Below, in pieces: positions 52,055-62,503 of a stretch of 64,000 nucleotides of DNA (positions within the stretch are counted from its first letter, which is position 1; each line of letters opens with the position of its first letter). The stretch comes from Rhodococcus yunnanensis NBRC 103083 (GTDB taxonomy: Bacteria; Actinomycetota; Actinomycetes; Mycobacteriales; Mycobacteriaceae). The notes below the pieces were generated by a model. The model saw only the letters and a list, made by a program, of their open reading frames with translations, ran no database searches and was not told the DNA's origin. Made by a program: the position numbers and the translations under genes. Location: contig NZ_BCXH01000004.1 of the NCBI RefSeq assembly GCF_001895005.1, positions 248,001 through 312,000 of the forward strand, in the 5' to 3' direction.

Positions 52055-52676
52055 GCGCGGATCGCGCGGATCCGACCATGCGCAGGGCCAATTCGACGTA
52101 GCGATCGGCTACGACGTCGGGATCGGCGAACGCCCCGGTGGGGAACCACCGGCTCACGTCGATTCCGAGTGATGTGATCGCCAACGTCGCCGCGTCGGTG
52201 TCGAGGGCCTGGAACTCTCCGGTGGAGTTGCCTGTCTCGATGATGTCGACGAAGACGTTCGAGGTGGTTCTTCGCACGCTCGCGATGATCGAGAAGTGCT
52301 CGGGCGTCAGTGATCGCAACTCGTACTGCACGACCCGAGCGAGCGCATGATGTCTGGCATGAAACCTGACGTAGGCAGCCACGACTGCGACGAGTCGATC
52401 GGTGGCCGACCCCCCGATCGAATCGGCCTCCTGCACGGTGCCGAGAGCCATGCGGTGCCCCTCGAGACTTGCCGCGAACAGTAGCGATTCCTTGGTCTTG
52501 TAGTGGGGATACACAGCGCCGGGACTCAGGTCGAGGCTGGCCGCGATCTCGCGCGTCGATGTCGCTCCGTAACCCTTCTCCGCGAATATCTCGATGGCCG
52601 CGTTCCTGATCCGGGCGGCCGCCTTCGAGGTGCCTACCTGTTCTTCGGTCGCGGTCATGTCTTCGGTAGTCGCCAT
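52047..52676 (-). CDS. TetR family transcriptional regulator
   Basis: A 209-residue TetR repressor with the helix-turn-helix at about residues 18-65 (AARIRNAAIEIFAEKGYGATSTREIAASLDLSPGAVYPHYKTKESL in outline). The ATG at 52676 is preceded by GAGGAA. It is divergent from an acyl-CoA dehydrogenase, with two related palindromes between the genes, so it likely represses acyl-CoA catabolism. It is convergent with, and overlaps by eight bases, the butyrolactone-receptor-like gene. Confidence 0.85.
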   Translation of the reverse strand: MATTEDMTATEEQVGTSKAAARIRNAAIEIFAEKGYGATSTREIAASLDLSPGAVYPHYKTKESLLFAASLEGHRMALGTVQEADSIGGSATDRLVAVVAAYVRFHARHHALARVVQYELRSLTPEHFSIIASVRRTTSNVFVDIIETGNSTGEFQALDTDAATLAITSLGIDVSRWFPTGAFADPDVVADRYVELALRMVGSARSALR

Positions 52677-52723
52677 GGGGGTTCCTCGTCGGAAGGGTTG
52701 ACACGGTGCAGCAGTGACGCCAG

Positions 52724-52758
52724 TATATGCAGTCGTATAGAAAATATGCGATCGCATA
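52724..52758. promoter_or_regulatory. Two TetR-type palindromes before the acyl-CoA dehydrogenase
   Basis: TATGCGATCGCATA (52745-52758) is a perfect 14-bp palindrome. The related, less symmetric ATATGCAGTCGTATAG (52724-52739) lies 21 bases to its left. They sit between the divergent TetR and acyl-CoA dehydrogenase genes. Confidence 0.75.
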
Positions 52759-52786
52759 GTTGCTGCCGACCTCGAACGGACTCCTC

Positions 52787-54568
52787 ATGACCGACGTGCT
52801 CTCCCGCCGCGACCTCGACTTCCTGCTCTACGAATGGCTCGACGTGGAGTCGTTGCTGCCACGGGCACGCTTCTCGGAGCACTCGCGAGAGACGTTCGAC
52901 GCGGTGATGGATCTGTCGGCCGACATCGCACACAAGCACTTCGCGCCCCACAACAAGAAGGCCGACGCGAACGAGCCGACCATGCGGTCCGACGGCACCG
53001 TCGCGATGATCGACGAGGTCAAGGCAGCGCTCGACATCTACTCGGCGTCCGGGCTCATCGCGAGCCAGTTCGACGAGAGTGTCGGAGGAATGCAGCTTCC
53101 GACCACGGTGGCCCGCGCCGCGATGGCGTGGTTCCAGGCCGCGAACGCGTCGACGTCGTCGTATCCGTTCCTCACCGTTGCCAATGCGAATCTGATCGCC
53201 ACCTACGGCACCGAGGATCAGATCGACCGGTATGTCCGGCCGATGCTCGAGGGCAAGTACTTCGGCACGATGTGCCTGTCGGAACCGCAGGCGGGTTCGT
53301 CACTCGCCGATATCACGACCCGTGCCGAGCCGCAGGACGACGGTAGCTATCTGGTCACCGGAACGAAGATGTGGATCTCGGCGGGCGATCACGAATTGAG
53401 CGAGAACATAGTCCATCTCGTGTTGGCCAAGGTTCCGGGCGGAGGGCCCGGCGTCAAGGGGATCTCGCTGTTCATCGTTCCGAAATTCCTGCCCGACGGC
53501 GCCCGAAACGACGTCACCCTCGTCGGGCTCAACCACAAGATGGGTAACCGCGGAACGACGAACACGCTTCTGGCCTTCGGCGACGGAACACACTCCACGG
53601 GTCCCCGGCCCGGAGCAATCGGATTCCTTGTCGGAGAAGAGCACCGGGGCTTGTCCTACATGTTCCACATGATGAACGAGGCGAGGATCGGTGTCGGATT
53701 CCTCGCCATCGCACTGGGGTACGTCGGATACACGAAGTCGCTCGAGTACGCCAAGGTCAGAACGCAGGGTCGACCACTCGGCGCCAAGGATCCGGCCGCG
53801 CCTGCGGTTGCACTGATCGAGCATGCCGACGTGCGACGCATGCTGCTCGCGCAGAAATCGTACGTCGAAGGTGCACTCGCACTCGGTCTGTACTGCTCCC
53901 GACTCGTCGACGAGCAGGACACCACCGAGGACGCGACCGTGAAAGCGGAGTCGACGCTGCTACTGGACGTGTTGACACCCATCGCCAAGAGCTGGCCATC
54001 GCAGTGGTGCCTCGAGGCCAACAGTCTGGCGATCCAGGTCCACGGGGGTTACGGCTACACCAGGGACTACGACGTCGAGCAGTACTACCGCGACAACCGG
54101 CTGAACCCCATTCACGAAGGAACACACGGGATTCAGGGACTGGACCTTCTCGGAAGAAAAGTCACCATGCAGGGCGGGGCAGGCCTGCTGCTGCTCGGTT
54201 CACGTATCGACGAGACGATCGCCAAGAGTCGCGGCGCCGACGACGCGGCCGCGTCGTTCGGCCGAGACCTGGGGCTCGTGTGGAATCGTGTCGTCGAGGT
54301 CACCGCCGCCCTGTTCTCGACCGGTGAACCGGCTGTTGCACTGGCCAATTCGTCGGTGTACCTCGAAGCCGTGGGACACGTCGTCATCGCGTGGATGTGG
54401 CTGGAGCAGCTCAGCGCAGTGGGGGACAAGACCGGAGATTTCTACGACGGCAAGCGTCAGGCAGCTCGATACTTCTTCCGATACGAGCTACCGAAAGTAG
54501 GGCCGCAGCTGGACCTGCTGGCCTCGATGGACCGCACGACTCTCGATATGGATCCGGCCTGGTTCTGA
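52787..54568 (+). CDS. Acyl-CoA dehydrogenase, long (~590 residue) type
   Basis: A 593-residue flavoprotein. The FAD-region motif CLSEPQAGSSLAD, KMWISAGDHELS, and the conserved GGYGYTRDYDVEQYYRDNR are visible. The glutamate in HEGTHGIQGLDL occupies the catalytic-base position. The extra C-terminal ~130 residues place it with the larger AcdB/DmdC-like acyl-CoA dehydrogenases. The enzyme introduces a 2,3-double bond in an acyl-CoA and passes electrons to ETF. It is divergent from a TetR gene with palindromes between, so fatty-acid or related acyl-CoAs probably induce it. Chain-length preference cannot be read. Confidence 0.9.
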   Translation: MTDVLSRRDLDFLLYEWLDVESLLPRARFSEHSRETFDAVMDLSADIAHKHFAPHNKKADANEPTMRSDGTVAMIDEVKAALDIYSASGLIASQFDESVGGMQLPTTVARAAMAWFQAANASTSSYPFLTVANANLIATYGTEDQIDRYVRPMLEGKYFGTMCLSEPQAGSSLADITTRAEPQDDGSYLVTGTKMWISAGDHELSENIVHLVLAKVPGGGPGVKGISLFIVPKFLPDGARNDVTLVGLNHKMGNRGTTNTLLAFGDGTHSTGPRPGAIGFLVGEEHRGLSYMFHMMNEARIGVGFLAIALGYVGYTKSLEYAKVRTQGRPLGAKDPAAPAVALIEHADVRRMLLAQKSYVEGALALGLYCSRLVDEQDTTEDATVKAESTLLLDVLTPIAKSWPSQWCLEANSLAIQVHGGYGYTRDYDVEQYYRDNRLNPIHEGTHGIQGLDLLGRKVTMQGGAGLLLLGSRIDETIAKSRGADDAAASFGRDLGLVWNRVVEVTAALFSTGEPAVALANSSVYLEAVGHVVIAWMWLEQLSAVGDKTGDFYDGKRQAARYFFRYELPKVGPQLDLLASMDRTTLDMDPAWF

Positions 54569-54578
54569 CGCGGGGAGG

Positions 54579-56627
<2,049 letters not shown>

Positions 56628-56698
56628 TGTGGTTCGATACCCCGGCCCCGGTGGGGTAAACACGTTTGGGATCGACCACGGCGTGGGTACGAACACAC

Positions 56699-56881
56699 AT
56701 GGCTGATTACAGAGTTCTGAACCCGCACGGCGACGTCGTCGCAACCAAGGGCATCGAGAGTGCCGACGACGCACATGCCTGGTTCATCGACCAGAAGGCA
56801 GACAATTCCGAGCTGGGGTGGCGGCTCGAGGTCGACCACGACGGCGACTGGGCGTTCGTGGACGACACCGAAGGCAGCTGA
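56699..56881 (+). CDS. Small conserved-looking protein (60 aa)
   Basis: A 60-residue acidic protein (ADYRVLNPHGDVVATKGI, DDAHAWFIDQKADNSELGW, VDHDGDWAFVDDTEGS). It has no signal or membrane segment. The codon pattern and the compact charged sequence look like a real gene; I know of similar short actinobacterial unknowns only in outline. It is divergent from glgX with a 71-bp gap and is followed by a strong terminator hairpin. The start ATG at 56699 lacks a strong Shine-Dalgarno. Confidence 0.6.
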   Translation: MADYRVLNPHGDVVATKGIESADDAHAWFIDQKADNSELGWRLEVDHDGDWAFVDDTEGS

Positions 56882-56908
56882 CCCCGAGCGTCGATTCTGC
56901 GGCCCGAT

Positions 56909-56945
56909 TTCCGTTGCTACGGCCGTGCGCTCCGTAGCAACGGAA
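56909..56945. terminator. Hairpin terminator overlapping the GNAT gene end
   Basis: TTCCGTTGCTACGG (56909-56922) pairs perfectly with CCGTAGCAACGGAA (56932-56945), a 14-bp stem and 9-base loop. It includes the last codons and stop of the GNAT gene and follows the 60-aa gene, so it may serve both. Confidence 0.75.
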
Positions 56946-57402
56946 CCAACGGAACACCGTTGTCGAGCTTTTCGTCACCGCTGCGCTCGAACCCGTGCCG
57001 GGTGTACATCTCCACCAGGTAGCTGGGCGAGTCGATTCGGCATGCAGCAGGCCCGACGTCGGCGAGCGCTGCCTGCAGCAACCGCGTCGTGTGACCCTGA
57101 CCTCGAGCAGAACGCCGAGTGCAGAGATGGCCCAGACGGTATTCCTTGGTGTTCTCGGTGTTCTCTTCCAGTAGACGAACGGTTCCGATCACGTCGCCGT
57201 CGCGTTCGACCCAGAAGTGCCGTGTGCGGGGTAGGAGGTCGTAACCATCCAATTCGGGGTAGAAGTACGCCTGCTCCACCACGAATACCTCGACGCGAAG
57301 TTCCAGGACGGCATAGAGCTGTCCGATCTCGAGGTCGGGTGCCCATGCCCTGACCAGGGTCGGTGGTCGGTCGGTGCTCGGGCTGCCTGGCGCTGTGCTC
57401 AT
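56917..57402 (-). CDS. GNAT acetyltransferase, ElaA-like
   Basis: A 161-residue GNAT-fold protein. Visible features are LYAVLELRVEVFVVEQ, the TRHFWVERDGDVIGTVRLL strand pair, and LGHLCTRRSARGQGHTTRLL with the acetyl-CoA pyrophosphate loop RSARGQGH. The end PSYLVEMYTRHGFERSG fits ElaA-type acetyltransferases of unknown substrate. ATG at 57402 is used; a TTG three codons earlier is in frame. Its last codons form half of a terminator hairpin. Neighbouring glycosyltransferase genes are on the same strand, 64 bp upstream. Confidence 0.85.
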   Translation of the reverse strand: MSTAPGSPSTDRPPTLVRAWAPDLEIGQLYAVLELRVEVFVVEQAYFYPELDGYDLLPRTRHFWVERDGDVIGTVRLLEENTENTKEYRLGHLCTRRSARGQGHTTRLLQAALADVGPAACRIDSPSYLVEMYTRHGFERSGDEKLDNGVPLVPLLRSARP

Positions 57403-57465
57403 GGAATGCAATCCTCGTTTTGTTCTCCGTAGGTCCGGCGGCCTGTATACCCGCCGGTCCGATGT

Positions 57466-58293
57466 TCACTCGTCGTTCAGGTCGGTGCGAGAGATAGTAC
57501 CGTCATCTTTTCGCGAGATCAGCCCGCGCCGCTCGAACTCGTCGAGCCATCCTTGCATCGGCCACCGATTCCAACGTCGATGGAAGAGGACGGAATTGCG
57601 CACGATGTCACCCAGATGTTCGACCGGGGGCGAGGACACGGGGTGATGCTGGTGATAGGCGTGCGCGCCGCCGACCCATCGCAACCCGACGCCGGTGGCC
57701 CGTGCCGTGGCACCGAAATCGGTGTCCTCGCCGCCGTATCCCGAGTAGCCCTCGTGAAATCCGCCGATGTCGTTCCAGGTGGACGGCGTGGAGGCGAACG
57801 ACAGTGACCAGAACAGGTCGTAGTCCGCTCCGACCTCGACGACTCCGGGCGGTGGATCCGGCCGAGCCGGATGCGGCTGGACGGCGGCCCGCAGGTCCGC
57901 GGGTGTCCAAGGAGACGGTCGCGGGGGCAAATAGGTGACCGGCCCGCACAACAGCGAGTGACGGTTACCTCTCTCATCGGCAGCCGCCTCGTACCTGCGG
58001 AGCAGATCCCGGTCCGGAATACAGTCCACATCCAGGAACACCAACAGCTCTGCGCCCGCCTCGCTCGCGATACGAGCGCCGACGTTGCGTGCCCGTGCGA
58101 TCGGAAGTTGCCCGGTCGGTGCCTCGATCTGCACGACGGTCGCCGCGTCACCTGCGAGATCGGCAATGTCGTTGTCTCCCATGGATACCACCACGTGCTG
58201 CCACGGCGGCACCGACGATTCCGCCACCCCGCGCAGCTGTGCCGCCAGGTGTTCGTGGCGCCCGGCGACGACCGTGATCACCGACACCTTCAC
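57466..58293 (-). CDS. Glycosyltransferase family 2
   Basis: A 275-residue GT-A type glycosyltransferase. It shows VSVITVVAGRHEHLAAQLRG at the start, the GARNVGAR-like RARNVGARIAS, the metal-binding DVDCIPD (DxD-type), and the acceptor-region GGFHEGYSGYGGEDTDF. It should transfer a sugar from a nucleotide donor in surface-glycan assembly. GTG at 58293 overlaps the preceding glycosyltransferase by four bases. It is the last of four tightly coupled glycosyltransferase genes. Donor and acceptor unknown. Confidence 0.88.
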   Translation of the reverse strand: MKVSVITVVAGRHEHLAAQLRGVAESSVPPWQHVVVSMGDNDIADLAGDAATVVQIEAPTGQLPIARARNVGARIASEAGAELLVFLDVDCIPDRDLLRRYEAAADERGNRHSLLCGPVTYLPPRPSPWTPADLRAAVQPHPARPDPPPGVVEVGADYDLFWSLSFASTPSTWNDIGGFHEGYSGYGGEDTDFGATARATGVGLRWVGGAHAYHQHHPVSSPPVEHLGDIVRNSVLFHRRWNRWPMQGWLDEFERRGLISRKDDGTISRTDLNDE

Positions 58294-59273
58294 GAGCGAG
58301 CCACCCGCGTCAGCACGTCCGCCGCACGTGCGGCTGCTCCCGACTGCCGCACCTGTCTCCATGCCCCCGGATCGGATTCGAGAGCGGCACGCACCAGCGC
58401 CGGCCAGCGGCGTGCCTCGGGCCATTCGGGAACGACGACGGCTACCCGCGATCTCGCCAGCGACTGTGCCGTCGCGTCCTGTTCACCGTACGGCCGGTGC
58501 TGCGGAACGACCACTGCCCGCGCAGTGGCGCACGCGACATCGGCAACAGCATTCTGCCCTGCATGTGTGATCACGACGCCTGCGGAGCACAACAGCGGCC
58601 ACACGTCGTCCACCCACGAAGCCTCGTCGAGACCCACTGCCTTCCAGCGGTATCGGGCATCTGCCGCGGCGGCGTCGGCGATACGTTCTGCGGTCAGCGA
58701 TGTTCCACCCGCACCGCCGAGCACCAGAACATCGGGCGCGTCCCCGGACGACCGGCGTGCACGCCCGTCGAATCTGCTGATCGCACCGACATAGTCGGTC
58801 TTGCCGGAATGATCGTGCAGCCACGCCGGATCGTAGACGGTCTGCGACCACGGCGCGAGAATGTGTGTGGCAGCACGATATGCAAGCCGGTGTGGCTCGT
58901 CGGTCCTCTCGCCGGGCATCGCCATGACAACGACGGGCACCCCCATCAATCGTACGAACAGTGCGATCTCCGCGGATACGTCGACGACGAACAGGCGGGG
59001 GCGTGTGGCCGCGATCCATGCTGCGATCATCGCCATTCGATCGGTCAACCCGTTGACGCCGAGCGGTGCCCAGTGCGCGATGCCGCCGGCCGCCGAGTCG
59101 GGGTACGAGTGGTGGTCGTCGACGTCGAGTGGCAGTGTGACCCAGTCGATGTCGCTGTGCGCGGGACGATGCCGCGACGACAGCACGACGACCGGTTCGT
59201 TCAGCGCTGCTGCGATCGTCGTCGCCCGAGTGACGTGCCCCGCCCCCTGATGATGCGCGTAGTACCCGATCAT
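58290..59273 (-). CDS. MurG-like glycosyltransferase (GT-B)
   Basis: A 327-residue GT-B protein beginning MIGYYAHHQGAGHVTRATTIA, with the glycine-rich hairpin of MurG-type enzymes. The C-terminal donor site is VVITHAGQNAVADVACATARAV, followed by VPQHRPYGEQDATAQ. This resembles UDP-sugar glycosyltransferases of the MurG/UGT type. ATG at 59273 overlaps the upstream gene by four bases, and its end overlaps the next by four. Peptidoglycan MurG itself is unlikely because the gene sits in a glycosyltransferase run with no cell-wall genes. Confidence 0.82.
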   Translation of the reverse strand: MIGYYAHHQGAGHVTRATTIAAALNEPVVVLSSRHRPAHSDIDWVTLPLDVDDHHSYPDSAAGGIAHWAPLGVNGLTDRMAMIAAWIAATRPRLFVVDVSAEIALFVRLMGVPVVVMAMPGERTDEPHRLAYRAATHILAPWSQTVYDPAWLHDHSGKTDYVGAISRFDGRARRSSGDAPDVLVLGGAGGTSLTAERIADAAAADARYRWKAVGLDEASWVDDVWPLLCSAGVVITHAGQNAVADVACATARAVVVPQHRPYGEQDATAQSLARSRVAVVVPEWPEARRWPALVRAALESDPGAWRQVRQSGAAARAADVLTRVARS

Positions 59274-60349
59274 GCCGACACTCCAGCCAGCATGCTCTCG
59301 TAGAGGCCGAGATACGACTCGACCATTCGGCTGTCGGCACAGACCGTCTCCGCGCGCCTGCGAGCATCGCGGCGTGACAACCCTGCGGCTTCGGTGATCG
59401 CGACAGCCAGATGTTCCGCCGAATCGGGACGAGCGAGACGCCCGCACGAGAGGTCGACGATTTCGGGAATGCCACCCCGGGAGAATGCCGCAACCGGCGT
59501 TCCGCACGCGAGTGCCTCGGCGACGACGAGCCCGTAGGGCTCCTCCCACACCGGTGACACGATCGCGACGCTGGATCCGCCGACCAGCGGGGCCAGTTCG
59601 TCCTGGCTCAGGTGGCCCGTATACGTCACATCGCTGCCCAGTCGCGGCGCGATTTCCTTGTCGAAATAGTCTGTGTCGGAGATCGGTCCGGCCAGCACGA
59701 GATCGATACCGGCGATACGGGCGGCGTCGATCGCGAGATGCGTGCCTTTCTCCGGCACGATACGACCGGACCACACTGCACGATCGCCGCCGGGGCCGAC
59801 AGGCCACCGCTCGAGCGAAATGCCGTTGAGTACGACGTTGACGCCGCTGATCACCGGATCCCACTGTTGCGCAGCGTGTTCGCTGACGGCGGCGAACTCG
59901 CACGAACTGCTGCCCGAGATCGCGACCGCCGACTCCAACCAGGCGAACGGCGGCGTGTGCAGCGTCGTCAACATCGGCATGGGCAGAGCAGGCGACATCG
60001 CGATCGGTAAGTAGTGCAGGCTGTGGTTGTGCACCACGTCGAAGTGGGTGCCGAGCTCGCCGGCGAGATCGAGCATGACCGACAGATAGGCGTGATGCTC
60101 GCTGACGGCGCGTGCAGGTGTGGTGATGTCCGCCTTGGAAATCTCGCTCAGCTCGAGGCGGGCGACGTCGATGACCCCCTGTGCGACATCGACACTGGAA
60201 CCCTCCGCCGCGAACAGCGTCACCGAATGTCCGCGTTCGGTCAACGCACGGGCCAGGAGCCAGATGTGCGCCTCCATGCCTCCGGCGAACGGCTCCGCGA
60301 TCGGGAAGTTCGACGACCCGAGCAGCGCGATGCGCAGCGGCCGAGTCAC
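59270..60349 (-). CDS. Glycosyltransferase family 4
   Basis: A 359-residue GT4 enzyme. It has the N-terminal AEPFAGGMEAHIWLLARALTERGH, HFDVVHNHSLHYLPIA, the linker VLNGISLERWP and the donor-binding VSPVWEEPYGLVVAEALACG with the E-x7-E motif. It transfers hexose to a glycan acceptor at the inner membrane face. The start is GTG at 60349, overlapping the upstream glycosyltransferase stop (GTGA). Both ends overlap neighbours by four bases, so the four genes are one translational unit. Confidence 0.9.
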   Translation of the reverse strand: MTRPLRIALLGSSNFPIAEPFAGGMEAHIWLLARALTERGHSVTLFAAEGSSVDVAQGVIDVARLELSEISKADITTPARAVSEHHAYLSVMLDLAGELGTHFDVVHNHSLHYLPIAMSPALPMPMLTTLHTPPFAWLESAVAISGSSSCEFAAVSEHAAQQWDPVISGVNVVLNGISLERWPVGPGGDRAVWSGRIVPEKGTHLAIDAARIAGIDLVLAGPISDTDYFDKEIAPRLGSDVTYTGHLSQDELAPLVGGSSVAIVSPVWEEPYGLVVAEALACGTPVAAFSRGGIPEIVDLSCGRLARPDSAEHLAVAITEAAGLSRRDARRRAETVCADSRMVESYLGLYESMLAGVSA

Positions 60350-61437
60350 CGTATGCCTCCGACGGTTGCGGCGCGTCGAGCCATGGCGCGCGTGTAGACG
60401 GCCTCGTGCATTCGGGCGACCGTCCTTCTCTCCGTCTCACGTTCGGCACGATCGACGGAAGGGGCTGCGGGTCGCGAGGAGTAGGCATCGTGCAGCGCGA
60501 GTCGCAGCGTACTCGGATCGAAGCGGCCGACTCCGAAGTCGTATGTGTGACAGTGCTTCTGATCGGCGAAGTAGCCGCAGTTCGGAGCTACGACGGCTGT
60601 GCCCACATCGTGACACGCTTCGAGCCATCCCGAATGGGTGCCGAATCGATACGGCAGGACCGACGCATCGATCTCGGTCAGGTACTGCCACAACTCGTCG
60701 TCGTCGAACCTCGGGTGAATACGCACGTCCACGCCGCGAGCGCTGTATCGGCGCAACGCTGCGCCCGTCGCGCCCGCATCCGGGCGACCGTTCGATCCCA
60801 CGACGTCGTCGTCGATGTCCAGGCGGACAATCGAATTCGGTAACTCGTTCACGACGTCCACGATGGTGTCCATGACCGCGAGCGGATCGAGGTTGGCACG
60901 CAGATTCTTGGCGTGCACACCGACCACGAACACCGACGAGCGTGTACGCCGGTTCCCGACCCGATCGAGAGGAACCATGTGGGGATGCGGGATCACGGTG
61001 GCGTCGACTCCCCACCGCGTTCGGATCTCGGCGGCCGCCCCGGTGGTCAGCGTGATGAGTTCGTCTGCGGCGGGCACGAGTACATCGAGTTGACGCTCGT
61101 GCAGTGTGTTGTCGGCGAAGTGCGGATTGTGCAGATCGTGCACCGTGAACACCAAGGGCTTCTCGTCCGCGCGCAACACGTGCACGAGCGCCTCCAGTTG
61201 TTCGACAGGGAGGGCGTCGAATCCGAAGTGCAGGTGCAGCAGATCGAATCGGTCGGTGTGCCCGCGAAGCCATTCGGGGTCGAGCCATCGAGGTGGCCAC
61301 CATGGATCGTTGGTCCGTGCCCCGGAAGGGACGGGATCGGGCAGCCTGAACACACCGGAGTTGCCGGTGTCGAGTTCTCCGGTCTCCAGATGAGCTACGT
61401 ATCGGTGTGCTGTGGGAACCGAGGCAATAGTGATCAA
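60346..61437 (-). CDS. Glycosyltransferase (GT-B fold)
   Basis: A 363-residue glycosyltransferase. It has FDLLHLHFGFDAL, PLVFTVHDLHNPHFADNT, VIPHPHMVPLDRVG and a C-terminal EIDASVLPYRFGTHSGWLEACHD. This is the GT-B layout seen in galactosyl/mannosyl transferases of actinobacterial glycans. TTG at 61437 is chosen as start since AGGA lies nine bases upstream and the residue after it opens the domain. It is the first gene of the minus-strand set and is divergent from the WcbI gene over a 130-bp gap. Confidence 0.82.
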   Translation of the reverse strand: MITIASVPTAHRYVAHLETGELDTGNSGVFRLPDPVPSGARTNDPWWPPRWLDPEWLRGHTDRFDLLHLHFGFDALPVEQLEALVHVLRADEKPLVFTVHDLHNPHFADNTLHERQLDVLVPAADELITLTTGAAAEIRTRWGVDATVIPHPHMVPLDRVGNRRTRSSVFVVGVHAKNLRANLDPLAVMDTIVDVVNELPNSIVRLDIDDDVVGSNGRPDAGATGAALRRYSARGVDVRIHPRFDDDELWQYLTEIDASVLPYRFGTHSGWLEACHDVGTAVVAPNCGYFADQKHCHTYDFGVGRFDPSTLRLALHDAYSSRPAAPSVDRAERETERRTVARMHEAVYTRAMARRAATVGGIR

Positions 61438-61567
61438 ATCGATGGTTCCTCTGTCTGCAGACGGGCTATACGGGGTGTGTGACGAACCCGGCCCGGATGC
61501 TCGAGAGGGAGTGTATCGATGTGACCACCGCATACTACAGCGAACGTCGGCGAGCGTTCGGGGAGCA
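61438..61567. promoter_or_regulatory. Divergent promoter region of the glycan cluster
   Basis: This 130-bp gap separates the two glycosyltransferase sets and must hold both promoters. A 16-codon plus-strand frame starting GTG at 61520 (MTTAYYSERRRAFGEQ) ends in TGA overlapping the WcbI GTG, so it may be a leader peptide. No palindrome stands out. Confidence 0.45.
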
Positions 61568-62503
61568 GTGACGGCACCCGACGGGCGAACACTGCACTAC
61601 GGCGAGTTCTACGGAGTGACTCGGGTGCAGGACCGCGACGATCGCCGCACCCTCGTCGTCTGGGGAAACTGCCAGGCGGAGGCGCTGCGGATCGTGCTCG
61701 CCAGTGCCGGAGATCTACCGTACCGAACCGTTCGAGTGCCTCCGGTTCACGAGCTGACCGCCGAGGACATTCCGCATGTGGAACGTCTGCTCGATGGTGC
61801 GGACGTAGTGGCGTCGCAGCCGGTACGGCCGGCATACCGCCGATTGCCGATCGGAACCGCGGACATCATGGCGATGGCGCGAGCGTCGACGAAAAAGATC
61901 GTCTGGCCGGTGATCCGCTACGGCGGGTTGTTCCCGTTCCAGGTGATCGTGCGTCATCCCGACCGGCCTGCCGCGGTTCCGACGGGTGTCCCGTATCACG
62001 ACCTGCGGACGATACTCTCGGCGCGTCAGGGCCGAACTCGATTCGAAAACTGGGATGTCGACGTCTCCGCCGAGCAGATCCGCAGTGCAGCGATCTGGAG
62101 CATCGCCGAACTCGCCAGGCGTGAGTCGCGCGACTGCGACGTCGGGATATCGGACATTCTGTCGAGTCAGGGTGCCGATGCCGCGCATACGATCAACCAT
62201 CCGGGAAACGGAGTGCTCATGAGGCTCGGCGGGCGCGTGCTGGACGCCGTCGGCGGATCCGAGCCGACGCGACCCGATCGGGAGTTGCTCGGCACTGTTC
62301 GGACGCCTCTGGAAAACCGCGTCGTGGACGCGTTGGAGCTCGACGCAGCCGAACGACCGACATGGACTCTCGACGGTGACACGCTGACGCAACGCGAGAT
62401 CTACGCCACCCAGATGCTGTGGTATGCAGAACATCCCGAGTTCATCGATGCGGCGATCACCCGGTACGGCGAACTGCTCGACATTCTCGGGATTGCCTCG
62501 TGA
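61568..62503 (+). CDS. WcbI-type polysaccharide biosynthesis protein
   Basis: A 311-residue WcbI-domain protein. The signature VVWGNCQAEALR near residue 33 (GNCQ) and the SQPVRPAYRRLPIGT and ARHxxx-like regions match WcbI, an acetyl-CoA-binding enzyme in capsule synthesis, probably an acetyltransferase of a sugar or of a polysaccharide. The start is uncertain: GTG at 61568 is used because a short coupled frame ends over it, but an open frame goes on to 61412. The stop overlaps the GTG of the next glycosyltransferase by four bases. It suggests that the cluster makes a modified surface polysaccharide. Confidence 0.78.
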   Translation: MTAPDGRTLHYGEFYGVTRVQDRDDRRTLVVWGNCQAEALRIVLASAGDLPYRTVRVPPVHELTAEDIPHVERLLDGADVVASQPVRPAYRRLPIGTADIMAMARASTKKIVWPVIRYGGLFPFQVIVRHPDRPAAVPTGVPYHDLRTILSARQGRTRFENWDVDVSAEQIRSAAIWSIAELARRESRDCDVGISDILSSQGADAAHTINHPGNGVLMRLGGRVLDAVGGSEPTRPDRELLGTVRTPLENRVVDALELDAAERPTWTLDGDTLTQREIYATQMLWYAEHPEFIDAAITRYGELLDILGIAS

